The notes under the pieces are model-generated. The model was not told the DNA's origin, did no database searches, and saw only the letters and a list, made by a program, of their open reading frames with translations. Both the position numbers and the translations under genes were made by a program. 28,304 nt of DNA from ZC4RG29 sp964521255. Lineage in GTDB: Bacteria > Bacteroidota > Bacteroidia > Cytophagales > Cyclobacteriaceae. Shown here piece by piece: positions 8,654 to 15,743 of this stretch. The stretch covers positions 1 to 28,304 of the forward strand of contig CAZFRM010000041.1 of the NCBI GenBank assembly GCA_964521255.1. Direction: 5' to 3'. How positions within the stretch are numbered: position 1 is the first letter of the stretch; every line of letters begins with the position of its first letter.

Positions 8654-9055
8654 ATGAAAGCATTTGCAATATTTCCGACCATTTGTGTTTTTGTGCTGAC
8701 GCTGACACTTCTAAGGTTAAGCGGACAATTGAAACCGCGGACAAGGCTACTTTTGACTCTAATGGTTACGACCTTTTTTGGTGGACTTATGACTTGGTTT
8801 TCGTTTGAGATATTTCAGTTCCTCTACTTCGCCAATTTTTTCGGGGTCTTAGTTTGCATACCATGTTTGACATATTTGACAAATAGGTTATTCTCTGACA
8901 ATTCTGACAAAAGGATTCATTGGCTGAGAATTCTAGGACTTGGTCTCGCATCGACTGCAGTAACAATAGTAGTTGCAGGCGCGCTGATATTTTTCTCTTT
9001 TCTTAATAATCCAATGGACCCCGTGACGAAGGAGAAACAAATGGAAATGAGATAG
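8654..9055 (+). CDS. Small multi-pass membrane protein, unknown
   Basis: 133 residues with about four hydrophobic segments (roughly 3-20, 31-51, 54-75 and 90-116) and a short charged tail. No family is recognised. Base composition is more AT-rich than the flanking host genes and resembles the cassette region at 14.3-19.4 kb. The frame ends at TAG 9053 right after EKQMEMR. The next reading frame then stays open from 9051 to 9173 and encodes a protein-like charged stretch (EKWSDEECIRYGTDKERTI). The gene may therefore be the 5' part of a ~172-residue frameshifted ancestor. Confidence 0.55.
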   Translation: MKAFAIFPTICVFVLTLTLLRLSGQLKPRTRLLLTLMVTTFFGGLMTWFSFEIFQFLYFANFFGVLVCIPCLTYLTNRLFSDNSDKRIHWLRILGLGLASTAVTIVVAGALIFFSFLNNPMDPVTKEKQMEMR

Positions 9056-9173
9056 CGAAAAATGGTCAGATGAAGAATGTATAAGATATGGCACTGATAA
9101 GGAACGGACTATTAAAAGTGTTCAAGGATATTTCCTGAATTTTTTGAATATGAATTCTTTGAATAAGGTTTAG
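9051..9173 (+). pseudogene. Possible frameshifted 3' part of the preceding membrane gene
   Basis: The frame one step from the preceding gene is open from 9051 to TAG 9171-9173, with no start codon near its beginning. It reads DSEKWSDEECIRYGTDKER and on to a terminal LNKV. The polar composition fits a C-terminal tail of the membrane protein. A 40-codon open frame can arise by chance, so this rests on composition only. Confidence 0.3.
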
Positions 9174-9250
9174 TTCAGTGTTTATGTAATATTTTCTGGA
9201 TAATTACGAGTCAGAAAAACGCTCGACAGAATAACGACAAATGAAAATTT

Positions 9251-9832
9251 CTAATTGTCAATCTCCAACTTCTCCAACACCTCCGCTAAATCATCATAAT
9301 CCTTATACCCCGGCCGCACTTCGGCACTTCCATTTAAAGCAATGCCTTTGATGGGAAGAGTGTTTAATAATGATAATCCGGAGGTTGCCTGAAGGCTGAG
9401 AATTACGGGAGCGATTTTACTTGCTTCATGTATGAGATCTTTTTGCTCTTCATTGATTTGTAGATAATGTATTTTTCCTTTCCATGATTTTATTTGATCA
9501 AGATCAGCGTGGGAATGAATCGCTACAATTAAGGATTGCTCCAACGCGAATGGAAGGTGATCAAGTTCCTTAGTGCTTACTTCAAGAAAATCCGGGCGAT
9601 AATTTTCTAACAATTCCTCAAGGGAATGATTTTTCGTTAAACCATACAACTCAATAACCGGAGAAGGACCGGCAACCCACCCACGGATATCCTGGTAAAG
9701 TTTAAAAGGAACATGGTTGGGTTGACCTTCAATGGCAACATATCCCAACATATCTACGCCCATGCCGGCGCAGTAACGGGCATCACTTAAATTGGAAATA
9801 TTTCCTACTTTAACCAGAGTTTTTAGCGCCAT
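9251..9832 (-). CDS. TrpF-like (phosphoribosylanthranilate isomerase fold) protein lacking the catalytic cysteine
   Basis: 193 residues with a TIM-barrel pattern of the TrpF family. The N-terminal strand and loop read LVKVGNISNLSDARYCAGMG (6-25), matching TrpF K-[IV]-C-G-x-T-N-x-x-D-A, except that the catalytic Cys is Gly10 (KVGN). The C-terminal phosphate-binding region reads GIALNGSAEVRPGYKDYD (163-180), close to the usual GxDxSSGVE...PGxKD. TrpF catalyses an Amadori rearrangement in tryptophan synthesis using a Cys/Asp pair. Loss of the Cys, and no trp genes nearby, argue against that reaction here. It stands alone between a cassette-like gene and an AT-rich repeat, and may be a repurposed paralogue. 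Confidence 0.7.
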   Translation of the reverse strand: MALKTLVKVGNISNLSDARYCAGMGVDMLGYVAIEGQPNHVPFKLYQDIRGWVAGPSPVIELYGLTKNHSLEELLENYRPDFLEVSTKELDHLPFALEQSLIVAIHSHADLDQIKSWKGKIHYLQINEEQKDLIHEASKIAPVILSLQATSGLSLLNTLPIKGIALNGSAEVRPGYKDYDDLAEVLEKLEIDN

Positions 9833-9869
9833 GTCGCGTTATTTTGGGGGGTATATTGTTAATTTATTA

Positions 9870-9952
9870 AGTTATCAGGTTATTGAGTTATTTAGCCTGA
9901 AAGTTATTAAATCTATTCGTTTGCAGGCATTGGTTACCAATAACTTAAAGAC
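9870..9952. repeat. GTTATT-type intergenic repeat
   Basis: Degenerate units AAGTTATCAGGTTATTGAG and AAGTTATTAAA are followed by the complementary CCAATAACTT. It shares words with the repeats at 6692-6767 and 21671-21747. Confidence 0.45.
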
Positions 9953-10016
9953 CAGATATCATTACGAATGACAACAATAAATCAATTGTATGAAGAGTAT
10001 CTTTTTCCACCCCCAA

Positions 10017-10032
10017 CCCCCGCCAGCGGGGG
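10017..10032. repeat. GC-rich hairpin CCCCCG-CCAG-CGGGGG
   Basis: A 6-bp all-G/C stem with a 4-base loop is set in AT-rich DNA, preceded by a pyrimidine run (CTTTTTCCACCCCC). It has no T-run, so it is not a standard terminator. Confidence 0.5.
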
Positions 10033-10143
10033 ACAAGTGTGTGCATGTGTCTGAGTGTGTGGCTGATTGTCATCTCAACTTTTTGTGCCGAAGGTTTCGA
10101 AACTACTAATGACTTAATAACCCAATAACTAAATAAAGAAGGA

Positions 10144-10833
10144 GTGAGGCGATTTTTTAAGTATTTGTTCATCAGTGCATTCGGGGCCTTTACGTCTTGC
10201 TCGTCTGATCCTGAACCTATAAATCAGAACGATGCAGCGTACATGCCCCTGAAGAATGGAACCTATCAAATTTATACGGTGGATTCTACATGGTATACTC
10301 CGATTGAGGGAGAGCAAACCATTCATTATGAACTGATGATGATGGTGGTAGATTCGTTCCTGAACGCACAAGAAGGCTATACAAAAGTTATTTACCGTTA
10401 TAAGCGCGATGATGTATCAAATCCATGGCGGTATCATGATACGTGGTCAGCAAGGATTAGTGATACGCGTGCAATAGTCGCAGAAGGCAACACTGAATTT
10501 GTGAAGTTTGTTATGCCGGTTTCAGATGGAAAAAAATGGAATGGTAACTTGTTTAATTCCCTGGGTGAAGACGAGTATGAAATGATTAATACGCGCCGGC
10601 CCTTTACAGTGGATGGTACGATGTTCGATGATTGTATTGAAGTTATCCAAAATGAGGATGACGATCCCATTGTACAAACCGACATACGAAAAGAAGTTTA
10701 TGCGCGAGACGTAGGGTTGGTGCTTCGTGAAGTGACGATTTTGAATTTTTGCACAGTTGGATGTACTACCTTTGGAGAAATAGAAACAGGTGTAAGGTAT
10801 TCGCAACGGATCAAAGAACATGGTGTGGAGTAA
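10144..10833 (+). CDS. Unknown lipoprotein
   Basis: 229 residues beginning at GTG 10144, the only start before the in-frame stop at 10126. The N-terminus MRRFFKYLFISAFGAFTSCSS has a basic, hydrophobic leader and a lipobox ending at Cys19 (FTSC), so it is likely a membrane lipoprotein. The rest is a beta-rich soluble domain (YMPLKNGTYQIYTVDSTWYTP, FVMPVSDGKKWNGN) with a pair of late cysteines (NFCTVGC). No named family is recognised. Its last 14 bases overlap the start of the subtilase gene, so the two are very probably co-transcribed. The lipoprotein may be a partner, propeptide-like chaperone or inhibitor of the protease, but this is only context. Confidence 0.75.
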   Translation: MRRFFKYLFISAFGAFTSCSSDPEPINQNDAAYMPLKNGTYQIYTVDSTWYTPIEGEQTIHYELMMMVVDSFLNAQEGYTKVIYRYKRDDVSNPWRYHDTWSARISDTRAIVAEGNTEFVKFVMPVSDGKKWNGNLFNSLGEDEYEMINTRRPFTVDGTMFDDCIEVIQNEDDDPIVQTDIRKEVYARDVGLVLREVTILNFCTVGCTTFGEIETGVRYSQRIKEHGVE

Positions 10834-12436
10834 AATATGTACGGCCATAATTATATTGATATCGCTTGGTGTGCAGGCACAGGAGAACCGTTATATGGTT
10901 TTCTTTAAAGACAAGGCAGGAAGCCCTTATAGTATTTCTTCGCCGGGCGAATTTTTAGGAGAAAAAGCAATTGCCCGCAGAAATAAGCAGGGCATATCAA
11001 TTACGGAACAAGACTTTCCTCCCAATCAAAATTACATTCAGGGTTTAAAGAACCTCAGCATAGATGTGATGTTTGCAACCCGGTGGATGAATGGTGTGCT
11101 GGTTCAATGCACGCCATCGGATATTCTTGCCATCGAAAACTTATCGTTTGTTCAGCGTACAGAGTTAGTAGCGCCTGGGGAAAAGCCAATTAGTTCGGGA
11201 CGAAGAAGGTTCACGGCGCGTAGAACGAGTGTTAACGGCGATGAGCCTACCGATAAACAGCTTACCATGATCGGCATTAATGATATGCAAAGCGCCGGAC
11301 TATATGGTGAGGATATGGTGATTGCCGTATTTGACGCAGGCTTTGAAGGTGTCAACGTAACGGATCCCTTTCAACATATTTTCTCGGAAACAAGGTTCAA
11401 TGCCAATGTCTCTTATGATTTTGTATTCGATCAGCCCGATGTATTTCAGCATGATGATCACGGTACGGCTGTGTTCTCGGTAATTGCTGCTTACCTGCCC
11501 GATGCCTTTACCGGTGGCGCTTATAAAGCAAACTATCAACTATACATAACGGAAGATGTAGGCAGCGAATACCGGATAGAAGAGTATAACTGGCTTTTTG
11601 CAGCTGAACGGGCCGATAGCGCCGGCGTTGATATCATTAACTCTTCGTTGGGTTATAATACTTTTGACAACTCGGCCATGAATTATAAAAAAACCGATCT
11701 TGATGGAGAAACGGCAGTTGTGTCTCAGGCTGCAAAGTTTGCATCACAACGCGGGATCATCGTAGTAGCCAGCGCAGGTAATGAAGGGAACAATTCATGG
11801 GGATTGATAACTCCTCCTGCTGATAACGAATTTGTGCTCGCGGCAGCAGCCGTTAACAATGCAGGGTTGAGGAGCCCGACGAGTTCTACCGGCCCCTCAT
11901 CGGATGGACGCATAAAACCCGATGTTGCTGCCCTGGGTGTTGGTGTTTCGATAATCAGACCGAGTGGTGCCATAGGAACAGCTAGTGGTACATCATTCTC
12001 TGCGCCACTCATCACAAGTCTTGTAGCCGGTGTGTGGCAGCATTATCCTGACATGAAGAATACGGAGATCATTGAGGCCATCCGTTCGTCCGCTTCACAA
12101 GCCAATAATCCTGATATATTATTGGGCTATGGTATTCCAAACTTCAAAGCGGTTGTAAATAAAATAGAATGGAGACCACAGGAGAATCTGATAGAAGTAT
12201 TTCCTAATCCGGTAATGGATACATTGACAATTCGCCCGCAGACACCGACAGAAGTTTCAAGTTGCCGTGTTGAAATTATTACGCTTCAGGGTCAGACTGT
12301 TGCTGACAGGCAAATTGATTTCGACTGGCTTAATCGTAATTATCAAACAGATTGCAGTGAATTGGCATCAGGCATGTACTTCCTGCGCGTATGGCTGAAT
12401 CAAAAGATTTTCTCCTATAAATTTGTTAAACTTTAA
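10820..12436 (+). CDS. Secreted S8 family serine protease (subtilase) with T9SS sorting domain
   Basis: 538 residues. It has an N-terminal signal peptide (to about ...GVQAQ, 21), then a propeptide-like region to ~145. The subtilase catalytic domain spans ~150-450, with Asp172 (AVFDAGFEG), His214 (DDHGTAV), oxyanion Asn321 (ASAGNEG) and Ser392 (GTSFSAP). All triad residues are present, so it should be active. The C-terminal ~80 residues are a type A T9SS sorting domain (VFPNPVMDTLTI near 465, GMYFLRVW and a basic C-terminal KFVKL). The protein is therefore predicted to cross the outer membrane through the type IX system and be released or anchored at the surface. It overlaps the upstream lipoprotein gene by 14 bp. 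Confidence 0.93.
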   Translation: MVWSKICTAIIILISLGVQAQENRYMVFFKDKAGSPYSISSPGEFLGEKAIARRNKQGISITEQDFPPNQNYIQGLKNLSIDVMFATRWMNGVLVQCTPSDILAIENLSFVQRTELVAPGEKPISSGRRRFTARRTSVNGDEPTDKQLTMIGINDMQSAGLYGEDMVIAVFDAGFEGVNVTDPFQHIFSETRFNANVSYDFVFDQPDVFQHDDHGTAVFSVIAAYLPDAFTGGAYKANYQLYITEDVGSEYRIEEYNWLFAAERADSAGVDIINSSLGYNTFDNSAMNYKKTDLDGETAVVSQAAKFASQRGIIVVASAGNEGNNSWGLITPPADNEFVLAAAAVNNAGLRSPTSSTGPSSDGRIKPDVAALGVGVSIIRPSGAIGTASGTSFSAPLITSLVAGVWQHYPDMKNTEIIEAIRSSASQANNPDILLGYGIPNFKAVVNKIEWRPQENLIEVFPNPVMDTLTIRPQTPTEVSSCRVEIITLQGQTVADRQIDFDWLNRNYQTDCSELASGMYFLRVWLNQKIFSYKFVKL

Positions 12437-12438
12437 AC

Positions 12439-12460
12439 ATTTAGATCGATTCTAAATTTT
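12439..12460 (+). terminator. Weak AT-rich stem-loop after the subtilase
   Basis: ATTTAGA (12439-12445), loop TCGAT, TCTAAAT (12451-12457) then TTT. The 7-bp stem starts 2 bp after the stop codon. The low GC content makes its strength doubtful. Confidence 0.4.
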
Positions 12461-12571
12461 AGTTGAAGGGTACACGATATTTTCTCAATCAAATCGATTA
12501 ATGTAATTTTCAGCTCCTTCACCACAGTTAGAGTATTATAAGATTGTTTTTATATTTAACCTGATAATACC

Positions 12572-13939
12572 ATGACTAAAAAGGAAAGTTTCGTATCACG
12601 AAGAGATTTCATTGCTACAACCGGAGCAGCCGTTGCCGGTTCTATGTTATTTAATCCGTTATCATCTTCAGCAAAATCTTTCGAAACAAAAAAAATGCGC
12701 ATCGCCATTGTGGGTACAGGCGTAAGAGCCCTTGGCATGTGGTCGAAAGATGTTTTGGAAACTTATCCTGACAAGGTTGAATTTGTCGGGCTTTGTGATA
12801 TTAATCCCGGCCGTGTAGAGTCGTTTAAGAAATTATCGGGATTCACATGTCCTGGTTTTACTGATTTTGAAAAAATGATGAAGGAGGTAAAACCAGATAC
12901 CCTCATCGTGACCACCGTGGATGCAACGCATCATGAGTTTATTATCAGGGGAATGGAAATGGGTGCAAATGTTATAACGGAAAAGCCCATGACGACAGAT
13001 GAGCAGAAGTGTGAAGCTATTTTACAAACTGAAAAGAGGACGGGCAAAAAAGTAACCGTTACTTTCAATTATCGATACTCACCTCACCGCGCAAAAATTT
13101 ATGAACTGTTGAGAAGCGGCGCCATAGGAGACGTAACATCAGTCGATTTTCACTGGTACCTTGATACAAGTCACGGCGCAGATTATTTCCGCCGCTGGCA
13201 CAGGCTGAAAGAAAAGGGTGGAACACTATGGGTGCATAAAGCAACGCACCACTTTGATCTTCTCAACTGGTGGATCGAATCCGATCCGGAAGAAGTATTT
13301 GCTTATGGCGCTTTGAATTTTTATGGAAAGAATCATTCGTTTCGTTCCACGAATTGTCGTCCCTGCACTTTTAAAGATAAATGCAATTTCTATTTCGACA
13401 TGACGCGCAACAAAACGCTCATGGAAATGTACGCAGCCAATGAAAAATATGACGGCTACACCCGCGATGGATGTGTTTGGAAAGAAGACATCAACATCTA
13501 CGATAAAATGGCAGCCACTATAAAATATGCGAATGGTGTACAGGTCAGTTATTCATTGACAACCTATTCTCCCTATGAAGGATATCGCATAGCATTTAAT
13601 GGAACGAAGGGAAGGATCGATATGTGGATTGAAGAAAGCCACCCGATGGAAGAACGTGATTACGATGAAATTGTAGTGAACAAAAATTTTAGCACCCGTG
13701 AAATAATTCGCGTTGGTCATGGAACCAGCGGGCATGGGGGAGGAGACCGTTTGTTGAAAGATAAAATATTTGCAGGTGTAACAGATGATCCGCTCAATCA
13801 GGCAGCAGGTGTTCGTGATGGCGCATTGTCTATACTTGTTGGCATTGCAGCCCGCAACAGTTGTGAAAGCGGAAAGCCAGTTAAGATAGGAGACCTCACC
13901 AGTATCAAGCCCGGTGCGAAGAGACAGTTAGTTGGGTAG
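12572..13939 (+). CDS. Gfo/Idh/MocA family oxidoreductase with Tat signal and a four-cysteine insert
   Basis: 455 residues. The N-terminus carries a twin-arginine signal (SRRDF at 9-13 followed by a hydrophobic stretch), so the folded protein is probably exported with its cofactor. The Rossmann dinucleotide motif is IVGTGVRALG (46-55). The family EKP motif is at 137-139, and a THHFDLLNWW segment (225-234) supplies the likely catalytic histidine. Family members oxidise or reduce sugar-type substrates with NAD(P). Unusual are C262-x2-C265-x5-C271 and C301, which could form a metal-binding knuckle. It stands between a terminator-like stem and a long noncoding stretch, with no sugar-catabolic neighbours to name a substrate. 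Confidence 0.9.
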   Translation: MTKKESFVSRRDFIATTGAAVAGSMLFNPLSSSAKSFETKKMRIAIVGTGVRALGMWSKDVLETYPDKVEFVGLCDINPGRVESFKKLSGFTCPGFTDFEKMMKEVKPDTLIVTTVDATHHEFIIRGMEMGANVITEKPMTTDEQKCEAILQTEKRTGKKVTVTFNYRYSPHRAKIYELLRSGAIGDVTSVDFHWYLDTSHGADYFRRWHRLKEKGGTLWVHKATHHFDLLNWWIESDPEEVFAYGALNFYGKNHSFRSTNCRPCTFKDKCNFYFDMTRNKTLMEMYAANEKYDGYTRDGCVWKEDINIYDKMAATIKYANGVQVSYSLTTYSPYEGYRIAFNGTKGRIDMWIEESHPMEERDYDEIVVNKNFSTREIIRVGHGTSGHGGGDRLLKDKIFAGVTDDPLNQAAGVRDGALSILVGIAARNSCESGKPVKIGDLTSIKPGAKRQLVG

Positions 13940-14279
13940 GGTATCCGTTAATAGTTTTAGTAGTTATCGCATACAGTAAGGGCCAACGTAAGTATAGTCT
14001 TGAGGAAGCCTGGAGGATATCGCTATACGGATGCTATAAGCTTGAAGAAAATGTGAGTTCTCTAAAAGAAAACGTTATCCTTAAGGTTAAGCGATATACA
14101 ATTTAGTATCGGTATGAGCCAGGTCTGAACCGATACTTCCCTATGCAATTAGTTTCCCAAGTCTATCTTCATTGAACTGGATGTGATAGAAATGCAGGAA
14201 TTATTATATTTCCAGAGCAATAACCGGGTGTGCAGGTTTAAGGATAAAATAGATATATCTGCAATACGCATGTTCGATT
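13940..14279. other. Noncoding stretch at the left edge of the cassette-like region
   Basis: No complete gene is seen. A 9-bp perfect inverted repeat lies at 14105-14113/14129-14137 (AGTATCGGT...ACCGATACT), with no T-run after it. A possible gene remnant starts at 14153. The right border of this stretch is the first cassette-type motif, at 14280. Confidence 0.5.
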
Positions 14280-14317
14280 GTTGGCAGCAATGGGGTTGGA
14301 CAGTTTACAACACATGA
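14153..14317 (+). pseudogene. Possible gene fragment cut by the first cassette border
   Basis: A start-less open frame, bounded upstream by TAG 14150, reads IELDVIEMQELLYFQSNNR and on through KDKIDISAIRMFD. It then runs into the GTTGGCAGC motif at 14280 and stops at TGA 14315. The phrase LLYFQSNNRVCRFKDK is reminiscent of the first strands of LytTR DNA-binding domains, but too little remains to be sure. If real, it marks host DNA interrupted by the cassette region. Confidence 0.25.
14280..14297 (+). repeat. Left terminal repeat of cassette 1
   Basis: GTTGGCAGCAATGGGGTT. Its inverted complement recurs at 15564-15581 with 16 of 18 positions matching (consensus GTTGGCAGCnnTGGGGTT), enclosing the 411-aa gene. 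Confidence 0.65.
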
Positions 14318-14318
14318 C

Positions 14319-15554
14319 ATGAATAGGAACTTACTGACTATCATTTTACTTTTCTCAATACACTTAGCACTTGGACAGACAATTCGAGATTTAGAATGGG
14401 ATTTATCAATTCATGGCGGACAGGTAAAGTATGGGGACAAAATTGAAAACGCAAAAAAACTTCACAAACTCGACCCATTCAATATCAAAGCCGCTAGATA
14501 TATCTGTGACTATTATAAGAGTAAGAAAATCGACTCTGTTTCTATTTTCTTTGACAATTTGGCTGCTGAATTCCCGAATAGCCCTAAGCCCTACAATTTG
14601 CGTTATGAACTACTTTTTTTGGAGTATGATTATACAGAAAGAGATAACTACAACAATCAAAAGGTAAAAATATTGAACAAAGCTTTAACAGTTGATAGTT
14701 TGGACCAAGAGACATTATATAATCTTTCCAAAACCTATTACGAGGACTTTGTTTACCCTTTTGAGAAAAGAAAATACTCAATGTTTGAAATTGTTGAAGA
14801 CTCCACAATAATTAAGAAATCAACATTTGACTACTCAGCCGACAGTGCATTAGTATACTTTTACAAAATTTGGAGAACAAATAAAGACCTAAGAGAAATA
14901 ATATATTACCCAATTCGTCAATTGGAATGTCATTTGAGTAAACTTGACGGAAGTCATATTCCAAAGAACGCTGAAAACGAATTTGAACAATGTTTTTACC
15001 CCTCAAGCTACTTTGCCAACTTAAAAGAGAAATGGCAATGCGACAAGACAACAGACTATCTTTTTGCAATTGAAATGGCTAAACGAAATGCAGAAGGACT
15101 AAAACACCAACTTTCAGATTTAGATGAAAATTGCATTTACAACTTAGACATTTCACCAAATAAAATTATTTATAGGTTCACTTGGCTTCGCTCATTTCAC
15201 AACCCAATTAGTATTAGAATTGAAAAGACAGACGATAACATAGGACTCTACTGGAAAGAAGGTAAAGGTTCAGGAGGATATGAACCGAGAGGACTAAAGA
15301 AATCAGGAAAGAAGAAATTGAAGGTGAGTGAATGGACAGAGTTTACGAACCTTGTAGACGCATCAGGTTTTGACGGTTTACCAAATGACGAATATGTTCC
15401 AATGACAGATGGAGCAACTTGGACATTAGAAAGAAAAACCTCTAAGGACTTCAAAGCGCATGATACGAACGACCCAAGTAAAGAATTTTCAAATGCTTGT
15501 TTGTATCTCTTAAAAAAGACAAGAATAAAAGTGAAAGATGAGGACATTTATTAA
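14319..15554 (+). CDS. Secreted protein of unknown function (cassette gene 1)
   Basis: 411 residues with a signal peptide (MNRNLLTIILLFSIHLALGQ). The N-terminal ~250 residues are helical and TPR-like (NAKKLHKLDPFNIKAARYIC, LNKALTVDSLDQETLYNLS), with a CDKTTDYLFAIEMAKRN segment. The C-terminal domain (~275-400) begins YRFTWLRSFHNPISIRIEK and has KGSGGYEPRGLKKSGKKKL, then DGATWTLERKT. I recognise this pattern as one recurring in Bacteroidota hypothetical proteins but cannot name a function. ATG 14319 is chosen because ATG 14314 stops after two codons. The gene fills a unit bounded by matching inverted ends at 14280 and 15581, which suggests it moved in as one piece. Confidence 0.72.
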   Translation: MNRNLLTIILLFSIHLALGQTIRDLEWDLSIHGGQVKYGDKIENAKKLHKLDPFNIKAARYICDYYKSKKIDSVSIFFDNLAAEFPNSPKPYNLRYELLFLEYDYTERDNYNNQKVKILNKALTVDSLDQETLYNLSKTYYEDFVYPFEKRKYSMFEIVEDSTIIKKSTFDYSADSALVYFYKIWRTNKDLREIIYYPIRQLECHLSKLDGSHIPKNAENEFEQCFYPSSYFANLKEKWQCDKTTDYLFAIEMAKRNAEGLKHQLSDLDENCIYNLDISPNKIIYRFTWLRSFHNPISIRIEKTDDNIGLYWKEGKGSGGYEPRGLKKSGKKKLKVSEWTEFTNLVDASGFDGLPNDEYVPMTDGATWTLERKTSKDFKAHDTNDPSKEFSNACLYLLKKTRIKVKDEDIY

Positions 15555-15563
15555 CAGAGCGTG

Positions 15564-15708
15564 AACCCCACAGCTGCCAACAAAATGTTTATGCCAGCTT
15601 GGGGCGATGTGTAAATTGTAAGTTTAGTTTTCTTAATTTCGTTCAGCAACGTGGGACAGTGACGCGCTTCGAAAGCCCAAGCCGTCATAAACATAAACGT
15701 TGTGGGTA
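15564..15708 (+). repeat. attC-like palindromic junction between cassettes 1 and 2
   Basis: From left to right it contains GCTGCCAAC (15573-15581, complement of the cassette 1 start). The stem arm ATGTTTATGCCAGCTTGGG (15585-15603) follows, then a loop of ~70 nt. The second arm at 15676-15694 pairs with the first at 17 of 19 positions. GTTGTGGGTA (15699-15708), the left end of cassette 2, closes it. Total ~135 nt from outer core to outer core, within the size range of long attC sites. Confidence 0.6.
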
Positions 15709-15743
15709 ATTTTTTTTAAATAGATTCGTGTTGAAAAAACTGG

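Larger units (their letters stand above)
9833..10143. other. Intergenic region with GTTATT repeats and a GC-rich hairpin
   Basis: There is no coding frame here. The stretch contains GTTATT-type repeat words at 9870-9952 and again at 10101-10136, a short GC hairpin at 10017-10032 and a GT-rich run (10036-10063). It separates the TrpF-like gene, transcribed leftward, from the lipoprotein gene, transcribed rightward, and must hold both promoters. No convincing TAnnTTTG box was found. Confidence 0.5.

Noticed and set aside
14105..14137. AGTATCGGT/ACCGATACT stem as terminator
   Set aside because: The 15-nt loop and lack of a T-run make termination unlikely. It is recorded only as an inverted repeat.
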